Origin: Nitrosarchaeum sp.
GTDB taxonomy: Archaea; Thermoproteota; Nitrososphaeria; Nitrososphaerales; Nitrosopumilaceae
Length of the DNA: 64,000 nucleotides
Direction of reading: 5' to 3'
Assembly (NCBI GenBank): GCA_025699025.1
Contig: JAILWJ010000003.1
Location: 58,192 to 122,191, forward strand
The notes under the pieces were generated by a model. It saw only the letters and a program-made list of their open reading frames with translations. It was not told where the DNA came from and searched no databases. A program made the position numbers and the translations under genes. Each line of letters starts with the position of its first letter. Positions within the stretch are counted from its first letter, which is position 1. Shown here piece by piece: positions 49,297 through 59,392 of this stretch.

Positions 49297-52200
49297 TTAT
49301 TTTTCTAGCTTCTTTTTGGAGACTTGCATGTAAAGATCAACCGTTCCGCTTCCAATCGGGATGTTACTGCCGACAATTACGTTCTCAGTAATTCCCTTGA
49401 GTTGCTCGACCTCGCCACCGAGTGCGGCATGTGCAATTGTTGGAACCGTGATTTCAAATGCGGCCCTTGCAAGTACACTGTCCTTTGTTCCGGCAATGCC
49501 GTGTCTTCCAATTTGCTGCATGTATCCTCTGGAGCACATCAAGTCAGATACCAGCATGATGTATCGATTATCGACCTCAAGACCTTGGTCTTCCAGGGTG
49601 TTGTTTAACTCGTTGATCAGGGCGTTTCTTGCAGCCTCGATTCCCAAGGTCCCTGCAATCTCAAATACGTTGTTCGTTCTGACATTCTTTTTATCGATTC
49701 CGTCAACTTCCAAGACTTTGGCAATGTTTGAGCCGGTGGTCTGGATGACCCATTCGTCATCCTTTTGAACCAGAGTGACTCGCTCAATGTCTGGCACGCC
49801 CTTTACGGTCGTGTTGAGGACCTTGTTTCTAATTGCAATTACGGTCGGGGCATCAGACTCTTCAACCAGTTTGAGCGTCATCAGTTCCCCGGTCGTTTCA
49901 ATCTTGAATTTCTTGTTTGATTGTAATGCCGCCTCTACCTCTCCGATTGTACATCCCCTCTCTTTTAGCCTGTTCGGGCTCAGAATCAGTTTGATTTCAG
50001 AATTGTAATCAGTTTCGCTGTTTGAGATTAGTGCGCTAACCTTGGTTTGCAATACATTTCTTGCCACCTCAATTGCCTTTTCTCTTGATTTCTTTGATTC
50101 CTCATCAAGATAGATATCCATTGTGGGTGTAACGGGTTTCTTTCTTGCATCAACAAGCTCGATCAGCCTAGGCAAGCCCAATGTTACGTTTCTTTCTTTA
50201 ATTCCTGCAAAGTGGAAAGTTCTCAGAGTCATCTGGGTGCCGGGTTCGCCTATTGACTGCGCAGTGATAATTCCCACTGCTTGTCCAGGTTCTACTTTGG
50301 CCTTGTTGTATAATGTCAGTCCCTTTTTGCAGACAATCTCCACGCCATCCTTGCTGAGTTTGGAATCAAGCAGTGCCTCAGTGACAAGATCCTTGAGTCT
50401 TGGATTGAAGGTCTTTGTGTATTTCTTTGTTAGTTCGGTGATCTCTTCTTTGGTTGCCTTCTTTCCAGAGTCAATGATTGTTTGGGATTCAATTAAACGG
50501 TTAACGTTAAAGGCCTCACCATGGTCACTCTTTGCAACATCAATTCCATCTTCACCATACAGGAACTGGACAATGTGTCCATGCGGATCTCTTACTGTTC
50601 CGTCATATTCCAATCTAATGTGCTCCAGTGCGTTGATCAATCTACGCTGCATGTAACCGCTTTGTTGTGTCCTGACTGCAGTGTCCACAAGCCCTTCCCT
50701 ACCACCCATTGCGTGGAAGAAGAATTCCAGTGCAGACAATCCGTCCCTGTAGTTTGATTTTACAAATCCGTGTGCGTCAGGATTGTTGTCATGTTCTTGA
50801 AAATGTGGTAACGCACGATTATTGTAACCGTCATGTAGTCGATTTCCACGTCGGGATTGCTGACCCAACGCACCTGCCATCTGACCAATGTTAAGAGCCG
50901 AACCTCTAGCACCAGTGGTAGCCATGATTCTGCCAGCATTTGCCTGATCAAGGGACTGATCTGCAGTCATACCTGCCTTGTCTCTTGCTTTTCCTAGCTC
51001 GTTGACAATGTATGCCTCTAGTGCTTCTTCAGGCCTCATTCCTCTTGTTAGTTTAAGAGTGCCTTTTTCATATTGAGATGTAAGGTCTGCAATTACGTCG
51101 TATGTTTCTTGAATGTCATCTAGAATCTGTTGTTTTTCCTTTTCTGGAACTTCAAGATCGGCATAGCCATAGCTGAATCCGTAATGAGTGATGAATTGCT
51201 TTACCATGATAAGAATTGAGTTCAGGAAGTTCTTTCCTACTGCGTTTCCATAATCTTTTGCAATCCTATGCAATACACTTTCTGGCTCTTCTGCGCCAAT
51301 TGATGCTTTGTCAATAACTCCGCTGATCAGTTCCCCATTTTTAATGACCACGTCTTTTGGAGCTCCTTTGGTTCCCTTGGACCATTTTGAAGTAATGACA
51401 TAGTTGAAGTCCTTTGGCAAGAACAGTGAGAACAGCTGCTTTCCGGTATATGCAGGACCGTCCTTTGTCTTGGTTGCAGGTTTTGGAAGTTTGCCGGTGT
51501 ATCCGCCAAGCATTGCAAGATTTGAAAATTCCTGTATGGTCAAAACGGTATCATCTTTTGTAAGAAGATATGCACCAGTTACAAAGTCTCTTAGTGCCCC
51601 AATGATCGGACCACCATATCTTGGAGAAATTAACTGATCCTGGACTCTCATCAAAAGAATTGCTTCTGCTCGTGCTTCCTCACTTTGTGGAACATGGAGG
51701 TTCATTTCGTCGCCATCAAAGTCTGCGTTGTAAGGAGGGCAGACAGAGGGATGCAACCTGAATGTTTTTCCAGGAAGTACGCGAACATAGTGGGCCATGA
51801 TAGACATTTGGTGCAATGATGGCTGTCTGTTGAACATAACAATATCACCATCTGCCAAATGTCTTTCCACCAGATATCCAATCTCCAATGTCTCGGCAAT
51901 GATTGAACGATCTTCTACAAAGTCTAGCCTTATTTTTACACCGTCAGGTCTTACGATATAATTTACGCCTGGGAATTTATTTGGACCATTAATCACTAAT
52001 TTTCTCATTCTTTCAATATTCCACTCAGTAACAATTTCAGGAATGGTTAGCTTCATTGCAACCGTTTCAGGAACACCCACTTCGGACAAGTCCAAGTTGG
52101 GATCAGGCGAAATTACAGTCCTGCTTGAAAAGTCCACCCTCTTTCCAGAAAGCGAGCCTCTGAATCTACCCTCTTTTCCTTTGAGTCTCTGGGTCAGGGT

Positions 52201-53097
52201 TTTGAGCGGACGGCCAGAACGATGATGAGCCTGTGGAATTCCAGATACCTCATTATCAAAATATGTTGTTGTGTGGTACTGTAACAAGTCTACCAGGTCC
52301 TGAACGATTAATGGAGGGGTTCCAGCCTCTTTGCTCTCTTTTAGTCTCTGATTAACTCTGATAATATCCACCATTTTGTGTGTCAGGTCATCTTCTGATC
52401 TAATTCCGGTTTCAAGAATAATTGACGGCCTTACAGTCACGGGTGGAACAGGCAACGCTTGCAGAATAAACCACTCTGGTCTTGCAGTGATTGGATCATA
52501 TGACAACAGATTTAGATCATCATCTATAATTTGAGAGAACCTTTCTCTGATTGTGATTGGAAGCAGTCTGTGTTCTCCAATCTCCGTTTTTTCTACAAAG
52601 ATTGTTGGCTTTGTAAAGATCAATTCGTATTGCGTCTTTCCACAGTGGGGGCACTCTTTGGCCTTCTTTGCCTTTTCGATAATTTGTTCAGGAATACGTT
52701 TTTGTGAGATGATGGTATATGCCGCATGTTTTTCTTTGATTTTTCTAAACTCATCAAGATCCTCTTGTGGTACCTTTAGTCTGGCACAAGAGCGACATGT
52801 GGACTGCAAAAGCTTGTGAATATTGTCAATAAATGCAATGTGCAATACGGGTTCGGCTAGTTCGATATGGCCAAAGTGTCCAGGGCATCTAGCTGCAGTG
52901 TTTCCACACGTAAGGCATTTTTGTCCGGGTTCAAGGGTTCCCAGTCTTCCATCCATGAGACCGCCTTGTACGGGCATTCCGTCTTCATCATATGTTTCAG
53001 GAGCCGTAATTTCTGCAACGGAGTACTTTCTAATCTCGGTAGGAGACCATACAGAGAAACGTATTCCGTCGATTGATTTGATTGCTTGTATTGACAT
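49297..53097 (-). CDS. rpoA: DNA-directed RNA polymerase subunit A (unsplit A'+A'')
   Basis: The largest subunit as a single 1266-residue chain. The clamp zinc ligands are C61, C64, C71 and H74 (C-L-T-C-G ... C-P-G-H-F-G-H), with a second zinc site C-R-S-C ... C-P-H-C-G near 98-152. The catalytic Mg loop N-A-D-F-D-G-D-E-M-N is near 453-462. The bridge-helix/trigger-loop region and the A''-type C-terminal part (G-Q-A-V-G-I-I-T-A-Q-S-I-G-E-P-G-T-Q-M-T) follow without a break. Most archaea split this gene into A' and A''; the unsplit form is reported for thaumarchaea. It abuts rpoB. Confidence 0.97.
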   Translation of the reverse strand: MSIQAIKSIDGIRFSVWSPTEIRKYSVAEITAPETYDEDGMPVQGGLMDGRLGTLEPGQKCLTCGNTAARCPGHFGHIELAEPVLHIAFIDNIHKLLQSTCRSCARLKVPQEDLDEFRKIKEKHAAYTIISQKRIPEQIIEKAKKAKECPHCGKTQYELIFTKPTIFVEKTEIGEHRLLPITIRERFSQIIDDDLNLLSYDPITARPEWFILQALPVPPVTVRPSIILETGIRSEDDLTHKMVDIIRVNQRLKESKEAGTPPLIVQDLVDLLQYHTTTYFDNEVSGIPQAHHRSGRPLKTLTQRLKGKEGRFRGSLSGKRVDFSSRTVISPDPNLDLSEVGVPETVAMKLTIPEIVTEWNIERMRKLVINGPNKFPGVNYIVRPDGVKIRLDFVEDRSIIAETLEIGYLVERHLADGDIVMFNRQPSLHQMSIMAHYVRVLPGKTFRLHPSVCPPYNADFDGDEMNLHVPQSEEARAEAILLMRVQDQLISPRYGGPIIGALRDFVTGAYLLTKDDTVLTIQEFSNLAMLGGYTGKLPKPATKTKDGPAYTGKQLFSLFLPKDFNYVITSKWSKGTKGAPKDVVIKNGELISGVIDKASIGAEEPESVLHRIAKDYGNAVGKNFLNSILIMVKQFITHYGFSYGYADLEVPEKEKQQILDDIQETYDVIADLTSQYEKGTLKLTRGMRPEEALEAYIVNELGKARDKAGMTADQSLDQANAGRIMATTGARGSALNIGQMAGALGQQSRRGNRLHDGYNNRALPHFQEHDNNPDAHGFVKSNYRDGLSALEFFFHAMGGREGLVDTAVRTQQSGYMQRRLINALEHIRLEYDGTVRDPHGHIVQFLYGEDGIDVAKSDHGEAFNVNRLIESQTIIDSGKKATKEEITELTKKYTKTFNPRLKDLVTEALLDSKLSKDGVEIVCKKGLTLYNKAKVEPGQAVGIITAQSIGEPGTQMTLRTFHFAGIKERNVTLGLPRLIELVDARKKPVTPTMDIYLDEESKKSREKAIEVARNVLQTKVSALISNSETDYNSEIKLILSPNRLKERGCTIGEVEAALQSNKKFKIETTGELMTLKLVEESDAPTVIAIRNKVLNTTVKGVPDIERVTLVQKDDEWVIQTTGSNIAKVLEVDGIDKKNVRTNNVFEIAGTLGIEAARNALINELNNTLEDQGLEVDNRYIMLVSDLMCSRGYMQQIGRHGIAGTKDSVLARAAFEITVPTIAHAALGGEVEQLKGITENVIVGSNIPIGSGTVDLYMQVSKKKLEK

Positions 53098-56000
53098 TAA
53101 ATTTTCTCCTTTATGAGTAATCTAGGCGCCACATTCAAACTTTGCATTTCTTGTAGCAAAAGTTTGAATGCATATGCTACAGACACTGACGAGACCTTGG
53201 CTTTATCACCGCAGACTCTGCAGACATATTTTCTTTGTTTAACATCATGATAAGCTACCAGCCCGCATCTTTCGCAAACAAAGATGTCAGATTTGTCAGA
53301 TTCGTCAAGCAGTCTGTCTTTTAGAATCATGGATGCACCATATGCAATTAAACAGTCTCTCTCCATTTCACCAAATCTCAGACCACCACCTCTTGCTCTT
53401 CCTTCTGTGGGCTGCTTGGTCAGCATCTGAACTTGTCCACGGGCTCTGGCATGGATCTTGTCTGCAACCATGTGGTGTAACTTTTGATAATATACAACTC
53501 CAATGAAGACTTCCACTGGGAATGATTTTCCAGTTCTTCCATCGTACATTTTTTCTTTACCAGAATACTTGAAACCTGCCGAGTCCATAATAGCTCGAAC
53601 TTCATCCATCTTTTCACCAACAAATGCAGAACCATCAAACTGACTTCCGCGCAATGATGCAGCTTTTCCACAGATTGATTCCATCATCATTCCTACAGTC
53701 ATTCTGGACGGGAAAGCGTGAGGGTTGATCAATACGTCTGGAGAAATGCCATCTGCAGTATACGGCAGGTCTTCATTGTTTGCTAAAATTCCAAGTACTC
53801 CTTTTTGCCCATGTCTTGAGGCAAACTTGTCGCCAATTTCAGGAATTCTCATATCTCTAACTCTAATCTTGTACATCTTTCCGCCTTCGTTTGATTGAGT
53901 CATGACAACTGTATCGACAACGCCGGTTTCAGAGGGCCTTACACCAATGGATGTATCTCTTCTGTATGGTCCAGATGATTCAAATTCCCTGTATTCTTCC
54001 ATGAATCTTGGAGGACTTGTTTTTCCAATCAAGATATCCCCACCGTGTACTGGAGCTTCTGATGCTACGACACCGTCTTCTTCTAATAATCGATATGCTT
54101 TTTCTCCCTTGTATCCCCGAATGTTATCTTCAGCATTTGGAATTTCAAAAGAATCCCTCATTCCGCCTGGATATTGTTTTGCTTCTGCATCATAGATTCT
54201 AAAGAAGAAAGTTCTTCCAAGACCCCTGTCTACAGATGCCTTGCTTAGTACGATTGCATCCTCAATGTTGTAACCATCAAATGGCAATACTGCAACAACG
54301 CAGTTTTGTCCGGCTGGTCTGTCTTCCAAGCCCAGCAACTTCATTGCTTTTGTGTTGACAATTGGGGTTTGCGGGTATAACATAAAGTGCTGTCTGACAT
54401 ATGTGCTGGTATTCATCATTGGTGTTGAAAATCCAAGACTCTGTTTTGCCATTGCAGATTCGTATGTATTTCTTGGGGACTGATTATGTTCAGGATATGG
54501 AATGATGGAAGCTCCTGCGCCCAAGATTGCAGGTGGAAAGACTTCAAGATGAGTGTGTTTCTTTGCATCTTTCTCATCCAAAGTAATGTAACAATTCTCT
54601 TCTTCGTTTGCATCAATCAATTCCAATACACCCATTCTCAACAAATCAATCCAGGAGAGTAATTTCTTAGAGATTTTATCCAGCAAGTCTTGTGTGAGCA
54701 AGGGTTTGTTGTCTTTAATGATGATCAGTGGTCTCAAGACACGGCCAGCGTTAGTGTTAACATAGAGTCTTTTTGTTGCTCCTTCGATCTCTGATTTGTG
54801 GAAGGAGATGCCAACATGGGGATGAATCTTTGAGCTTCTTCTTAGTTCTCTTAGTGCTTCAGCGAGTTGTGCCCCGTCTTTGTAATAACCAATTAGCTTT
54901 CCATCAACAAAAATTCTTGTTCCATCTTTTTTGACATCTTCTTTTGCATCAAAGAAATGAATGGTTCCAAGATCATATAGCTTCTCAACAATTTCCTCAG
55001 ATGGAACATTTACGGAGATTATTCCAGACAATGCAAGGTTCTTTACAAGGCCACAGTTTGATCCTTCAGGAGTTTCACTTGGGCAAATTCTACCAAAGTG
55101 AGTGGCATGCAAATCTCTTGCTTCGAAGTTTGGCTGAGTTCTACTCAAAGGTGATTGAATCCGTCTAAGATGGCTTATGGTGGAAAGATAGTTTGTCCTA
55201 TCAAGTAGTTGGGTGACACCAACACGACCTCGTCCCCAGTTACCGGTAGCAATTGCATTGTTTAGCTTATCAGTAATAATTCCAGGCCTAATGGCTGCTG
55301 CCACTGCATTAATTCCTCTCTTTTGACCAGATCTTTCCAACTGATACTTCATATCCCTTACAAGATTTCTAAAAGCGGTTCTGAAAAGATCTGCAAGCAT
55401 CTGTCCTGCAAACTTGATTACTTTGTTTCCATAATGATCCTTGTCATCAGGGGTGATCCATCCAAGTTTTAATTCTAATAATTTACATGCTGCTTCACCT
55501 AAGAATTGTGCTTTTTCCTTTCGGTTTTCAGGATGCTTGCCCAAGTGTGGCAATAGACCCCAATCCAAAAGTGTTTCAGCACGCTTTATTTGAAATTCTT
55601 CTAACATTCCAGGTGCGATTCTTTTACTGATGTAAACAATTGCATCTTTAGAGGTTGGGACATCGCCTGCTTTTTCAAATGAGCCTTCAAGTTGATCTTG
55701 AAGATCATCCACAAGTGAAACTGCGCCGGCAATTTCTCTGTCAGATTCTAATCCCAATGCCCTCATCAAAGTAACTACTGGAATATCTACAGGAGAGCCG
55801 GGAATTCTAGCTACAATCAATCCATCATTTTTCATTACAAGCTCTAGTTTTGCTCTATATCCTACAATAGACGAGTATACTTTGGCTTTGAAAACAACAT
55901 TGCCACCAACAGATTCTTTATCAACAATAATTTTGTTGTATGAGAGATCTTCCAAGCCAACAATAACTCGCTCAGAACCATTGATGATAAAGTAACCACC

Positions 56001-56444
56001 AGGATCATTTGGATCCTCACCGTGTTCTACTAATTTTTGTGTAGAGAAATTATGCAAAATGCATGCGTTTGATTTTGCCATTACCGGAACGTCACCAATA
56101 TGGACAAATCTGGATTCTAGAATTTTTCCATCTTCAACAACACTTGCTTCCATCATTACGGGTGCAGAATATGAAACGTTTCTCAATCTGGCCTCAGCTG
56201 GAGTAATGTGCGTAATGGAACCATCCAGTTCCATCATTCTTGGCTGTTGAAGTTTTACTTTGCCTAGTTGAATTTTATATGGATACTCTGCGTTTTCAAT
56301 TTCAATTTGACCCACTTCGTTGATAATGCTTTGTAAGCCTCGTTCTAGAAATTCATCAAAAGAGTTTAGATGCTGTCGTGCAATACCCTCACGTTTTAAG
56401 ATATCCTGAATGACTGGCCATCTTTTTACTGAGGGATCTGCCAT
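53097..56444 (-). CDS. rpoB: DNA-directed RNA polymerase subunit B (unsplit)
   Basis: The second-largest subunit, one chain of 1115 residues (split into B' and B'' in many euryarchaea). The fork and catalytic parts are visible: F-D-G-Y-N-I-E-D-A-I-V-L near residue 727, G-D-K-F-A-S-R-H-G-Q-K-G near 880. The C-terminal zinc ribbon is C-E-R-C-G-L-V ... C-R-V-C-G near 1055-1080. Its stop shares a base with the rpoA start codon, and rpoH precedes it directly. Confidence 0.97.
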   Translation of the reverse strand: MADPSVKRWPVIQDILKREGIARQHLNSFDEFLERGLQSIINEVGQIEIENAEYPYKIQLGKVKLQQPRMMELDGSITHITPAEARLRNVSYSAPVMMEASVVEDGKILESRFVHIGDVPVMAKSNACILHNFSTQKLVEHGEDPNDPGGYFIINGSERVIVGLEDLSYNKIIVDKESVGGNVVFKAKVYSSIVGYRAKLELVMKNDGLIVARIPGSPVDIPVVTLMRALGLESDREIAGAVSLVDDLQDQLEGSFEKAGDVPTSKDAIVYISKRIAPGMLEEFQIKRAETLLDWGLLPHLGKHPENRKEKAQFLGEAACKLLELKLGWITPDDKDHYGNKVIKFAGQMLADLFRTAFRNLVRDMKYQLERSGQKRGINAVAAAIRPGIITDKLNNAIATGNWGRGRVGVTQLLDRTNYLSTISHLRRIQSPLSRTQPNFEARDLHATHFGRICPSETPEGSNCGLVKNLALSGIISVNVPSEEIVEKLYDLGTIHFFDAKEDVKKDGTRIFVDGKLIGYYKDGAQLAEALRELRRSSKIHPHVGISFHKSEIEGATKRLYVNTNAGRVLRPLIIIKDNKPLLTQDLLDKISKKLLSWIDLLRMGVLELIDANEEENCYITLDEKDAKKHTHLEVFPPAILGAGASIIPYPEHNQSPRNTYESAMAKQSLGFSTPMMNTSTYVRQHFMLYPQTPIVNTKAMKLLGLEDRPAGQNCVVAVLPFDGYNIEDAIVLSKASVDRGLGRTFFFRIYDAEAKQYPGGMRDSFEIPNAEDNIRGYKGEKAYRLLEEDGVVASEAPVHGGDILIGKTSPPRFMEEYREFESSGPYRRDTSIGVRPSETGVVDTVVMTQSNEGGKMYKIRVRDMRIPEIGDKFASRHGQKGVLGILANNEDLPYTADGISPDVLINPHAFPSRMTVGMMMESICGKAASLRGSQFDGSAFVGEKMDEVRAIMDSAGFKYSGKEKMYDGRTGKSFPVEVFIGVVYYQKLHHMVADKIHARARGQVQMLTKQPTEGRARGGGLRFGEMERDCLIAYGASMILKDRLLDESDKSDIFVCERCGLVAYHDVKQRKYVCRVCGDKAKVSSVSVAYAFKLLLQEMQSLNVAPRLLIKEKI

Positions 56445-56696
56445 CTATACTTCCACCACGTATCTATAGTAAAGACTCTCGCCAGCAGTTGGGCTTTTTC
56501 TTGTGATTTTTATCATATCGCCAGGTTTTACACCTAGTCCCAATATTGCCGGATCATTTACAAAAATTAATGGTAATTCGGTTGGTTTGCAATTATATTT
56601 TTTGAGAACTTCTTCTGCTTCCTGTTTTGAAATGATTTCGTGTTTCGGGACATAGATATGATCTGGAACTAGTACTTGATTTTTTTTAGTTGCCAT
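56445..56696 (-). CDS. rpoH: DNA-directed RNA polymerase subunit H (RPB5 C-terminal type)
   Basis: The 83-residue RpoH, equal to the C-terminal assembly domain of eukaryotic RPB5. Y-V-P-K-H-E-I-I-S near 15-23, L-P-L-I-F-V-N-D-P-A near 41-50 and G-V-K-P-G-D-M-I-K-I near 57-66 match the family. It is the first gene of rpoH-rpoB-rpoA. A strong TATA box (56773-56782) would give a 5' leader of about 57 nt, unlike the leaderless genes around it. Confidence 0.95.
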   Translation of the reverse strand: MATKKNQVLVPDHIYVPKHEIISKQEAEEVLKKYNCKPTELPLIFVNDPAILGLGVKPGDMIKITRKSPTAGESLYYRYVVEV

Positions 56697-56772
56697 TTAG
56701 AAAACCCCCACAAGGAACATTAAATGTAGATGCAAATAATACACACAAACTGTCAAAAACTCACTGCGAGGT

Positions 56773-56782
56773 TAATATATAT
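56773..56782 (-). promoter_or_regulatory. TATA box, likely promoter of rpoH-rpoB-rpoA
   Basis: The block taatatatat is the strongest TATA-like sequence in the 180-bp gap between rpoH and the PEFG gene at 56876. Read on the minus strand, a start about 26 nt on is near 56753, leaving a leader of roughly 57 nt before rpoH. It could also be read in the plus direction. Confidence 0.4.
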
Positions 56783-56875
56783 CTAATCTGAAATTCGTTA
56801 AAACTCCGTGTTTTTTCTTTTTAGTCAACAAATTTTTTCACAACCTTAAATAGTATAAATTCAGGCGTAAGACTG

Positions 56876-57697
56876 ATGAAAGCTCATCTATCGGTGTTTG
56901 CCTTATCTGCAATTATCATTGCAAGTATTGGAATGGCACCAGCATTTGGACAAATACAAGACCCGATCGTTGTTACCACTGACAAGTCATCCTATCTAGA
57001 AGGAGAGACAATCATGGTGACAGGAGAAGTCAGAGCACTTCTTGGCGGAGAGGCAGTAAGCCTTGTTGTGAAAGCACCAAATGGAAACATTGTTTCTATT
57101 GCACAGCTGACAGTAGGTTCTGATAAAAAATTCAGCTCCGAGTTGACTGCAGGTGGTTCATTAATGAAGGCAAGCGGCACTTACACGATTTCAGTCCAGT
57201 ATGGAACCCAATCTCGAACAGCAGAAACCACATTTAGCTTTGGTGGATCTTCAACTGAACCTGGTAAAATTACCAGCACCACAGTAAAAATTGAAGGTTC
57301 TGACGATCTGATCGGCTACAAGATTACAGGCGGAAAGTTAATCAACATAATGCCTGATGTAGACGCAAATTCGTTAATCGTCACAATCGAAGCAACAAGT
57401 GATGGTACACTCATCATCACAATCCCAAGATCTGTGATGGATGCAACAATGGATGGTGTAGATGACAGCTACTTTGTCCTAGTGGACGGCGAAGAAGTAG
57501 ACTTTGAAGAAACAACAACTTCCAAAGACAGAACACTAACCATACAATTCCCAGCAGGTGCTGAGGAGATCGAGATTATCGGTACCTTTGTTGTTCCAGA
57601 ATTTGGTACAATAGCAGTAATGATCTTAGCAGTTGCGATCATTTCAATTATCGCAGTATCTGCAAAGTCAAGACTCAGCATTATGCCAAGATACTAA
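56876..57697 (+). CDS. PEFG-CTERM-type surface protein 1
   Basis: A 273-residue exported protein. The signal peptide is at 1-25 (ends P-A-F-G-Q). An Ig-like domain (about 30-120) opens T-T-D-K-S-S-Y-L-E-G-E-T-I, and a second beta domain (about 135-235) has Y-K-I-T-G-G-K-L. The C-terminal V-P-E-F-G-T-I-A-V-M-I-L-A-V-A-I-I-S, then S-A-K-S-R-L-S-I-M-P-R-Y, is the tripartite PEFG signal (motif, hydrophobic helix, basic tail) thought to be cut by an archaeosortase. ATG 56876 follows taaatagtat (56846-56855). The last 107 bp are identical to those of two neighbours. Function unknown; surface display is inferred. Confidence 0.88.
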   Translation: MKAHLSVFALSAIIIASIGMAPAFGQIQDPIVVTTDKSSYLEGETIMVTGEVRALLGGEAVSLVVKAPNGNIVSIAQLTVGSDKKFSSELTAGGSLMKASGTYTISVQYGTQSRTAETTFSFGGSSTEPGKITSTTVKIEGSDDLIGYKITGGKLINIMPDVDANSLIVTIEATSDGTLIITIPRSVMDATMDGVDDSYFVLVDGEEVDFEETTTSKDRTLTIQFPAGAEEIEIIGTFVVPEFGTIAVMILAVAIISIIAVSAKSRLSIMPRY

Positions 57698-57700
57698 ATT
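57594..57700 (+). repeat. 107-bp repeat, copy 1 (PEFG-coding 3' end)
   Basis: Runs from ttccagaatttgg to tactaaatt, encoding the PEFG motif, hydrophobic helix and basic tail, plus the stop codon. Identical by eye to 59289-59395 and 60205-60311, synonymous sites included. Confidence 0.93.
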
Positions 57701-58205
57701 TCATCTTTTTTCTCTTTTTAAAAATACGAGTATTCATAAATAGTTGCATACAGAGGATGCAATTTCATTTGTTATCATAGAATTGAATAATATGACTTCA
57801 CACTAACATCAACTTCAATTTTCATAAGCGCAGTTTTAGCAGTAGTTGTCATTATGCAACGCAAGATCTAGCGATATGAAATTAACTTACTAATGAGATC
57901 TTTGATAGACAGATAATCCATTGAAAGAAGGATGACCAGACTGCCACATAATACATGTTCACTTCAAAAATGATCAAAATAACAACAAGATAGAACGCCT
58001 TAACGGCGAGATAAGAGACAGGGGGGAATAATGCATTCCCTCAAAAGAGATGACTCACCAATAATTACAGGTATGCAGATTCACCATAACTTCATCTGAA
58101 GCCACATGGGACTCGAGAATGAAACTCCTGCCGATAGGGTTGGAATAAGATTGATGGAAAGAACAAGTGGATTACATTAATACAAAATGCCAGTAAGAAA
58201 GATAT
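57701..58205. other. 505-bp gap with hairpins, no clear gene
   Basis: No convincing coding frame. It holds a TATA-like attcataaatag near 57732-57743 and several short hairpins: gttgcat/atgcaat (57743-57763), cgcc/ggcg (57997-58009), and gggaat/attccc (58023-58039). One short frame ending at 57871 reads T-S-T-S-I-F-I-S-A-V-L-A-V-V-V-I-M-Q-R-K-I, a hydrophobic run plus basic end. That could be the decayed tail of another surface-protein gene. Both a small RNA and pseudogene debris are open. Confidence 0.35.
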
Positions 58206-58421
58206 GTGAATAAAATTCCTTGGATTTTGATAATTATTGGTAGTGTTCTTGTTTTATCCTCATTTGTCATATTTGCTGTATCGAAAATACCTGTTGAATG
58301 TAAACAATTTCAACCGTGTCTTTCAGGAGATCCAAGTGTTCCAATTTGGGTTCAGCCGCAATTCTATATCGGGATTGTTTTGATTGCTGTTGGTATGATT
58401 TGGCATTTTAAAAACAGGTAA
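58206..58421 (+). CDS. Small two-helix membrane protein (71 aa)
   Basis: Two hydrophobic segments (residues about 5-26 and 52-66) flank a short outside loop with two Cys in V-E-C-K-Q-F-Q-P-C-L that could form a disulfide. The end is K-N-R. The start is GTG at 58206. Nothing marks a function. It sits inside the PEFG-protein cluster and may belong to the same surface system, but that is context only. Confidence 0.55.
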   Translation: MNKIPWILIIIGSVLVLSSFVIFAVSKIPVECKQFQPCLSGDPSVPIWVQPQFYIGIVLIAVGMIWHFKNR

Positions 58422-58488
58422 AAACTTAGCCCCCGCAAGTAAACAGATAGAATATCTGTAATGTAGTCCCTTCAGATTACCCACCGCC

Positions 58489-58509
58489 TTTTTTAAATAT
58501 ACATAAATA
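58489..58509 (+). promoter_or_regulatory. Promoter block of PEFG gene 2
   Basis: The 21-bp block ttttttaaatatacataaata contains a TATA box and recurs exactly at 59411-59431 before PEFG gene 3. The two genes therefore share promoter sequence as well as a 3' end. Confidence 0.6.
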
Positions 58510-58534
58510 CCAAGATAACTGGTGGTGAGATAGG

Positions 58535-59392
58535 ATGAATTTTAAACGTTCTACAACATCAATGGCACTAGCCCTTATGGCACTGTCATTAATTTCAGTA
58601 ACTTCAATTCAACAGGAATCTTTTGCTCAGACATTGGGTATGTCAATTACTGCTACTGCAGCAAAAGGCTCAGATACAATAGCAGTTAGTGGGCATACGG
58701 CATCAAGCGTTACCGACATAACATTTAGAGTAGTATCTCCAAGTGGCAATAACGTAGTAAGTGTCGGACAAATTGCACCAAGTGCAAACGGGGACTTTGA
58801 AAAAGAATTCAAAATAGGTCCAACATGGACAGAAAATGGATTCTACGAAATCTCAGTCATGCAAGGTGTTCAAAAAAATTCATTGTACACAATGTCTGTT
58901 CGTGTTGAAGTAAATAACGGAATGGCTGAAAAAACTTCTGTAACTGAATCTAATTTAGAAACAGGAATTTTCAAACCAGTAAACAATGCTGCAGAAAACA
59001 GAGGCTTAGAAATCGAAGCTGAGGCATTAGAAGGATCTACAGAAATCACAATTACTGGAACCACTGACAGAGTTAGTCAAGATGTAACATTGACAGTAAC
59101 AGCACCTAACGGGAACGTTGTTACTGCAGGACAAGTATCACCTACAATTAATGGAGACTTTACAAGCATCATTAAAACAGGCGGTCCACTTTGGAAACAA
59201 GATGGAGACTATACTGTTACTGCAAAACAAAACGAGTTACCTGAATATACAGACTCTGTTAAAGTTGGCATCAAAGACGGTGCCGTGATTCCAGAATTTG
59301 GTACAATAGCAGTAATGATCTTAGCAGTTGCGATCATTTCAATTATCGCAGTATCTGCAAAGTCAAGACTCAGCATTATGCCAAGATACTAA
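58535..59392 (+). CDS. PEFG-CTERM-type surface protein 2
   Basis: A 285-residue exported protein. The signal peptide is at 1-32 (ends S-F-A-Q). Two related beta domains follow: one near 36-125 (V-S-P-S-G-N-N-V-V-S-V-G-Q-I-A-P-S-A-N-G-D-F) and one near 150-245 (T-A-P-N-G-N-V-V-T-A-G-Q-V-S-P-T-I-N-G-D-F), clearly an internal duplication. The C-terminus is the I-P-E-F-G signal shared with genes 1 and 3. A ggtggtga just before the ATG could act as a ribosome-binding site. Domain content differs from genes 1 and 3, although the last 33 codons are the same. Function unknown. Confidence 0.88.
   Translation: MNFKRSTTSMALALMALSLISVTSIQQESFAQTLGMSITATAAKGSDTIAVSGHTASSVTDITFRVVSPSGNNVVSVGQIAPSANGDFEKEFKIGPTWTENGFYEISVMQGVQKNSLYTMSVRVEVNNGMAEKTSVTESNLETGIFKPVNNAAENRGLEIEAEALEGSTEITITGTTDRVSQDVTLTVTAPNGNVVTAGQVSPTINGDFTSIIKTGGPLWKQDGDYTVTAKQNELPEYTDSVKVGIKDGAVIPEFGTIAVMILAVAIISIIAVSAKSRLSIMPRY

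Noticed and set aside
49297..53097. Unsplit RpoA as a novelty
   Set aside because: Unsplit RpoA is a known hallmark of Thaumarchaeota. It helps identify the organism but is not new.
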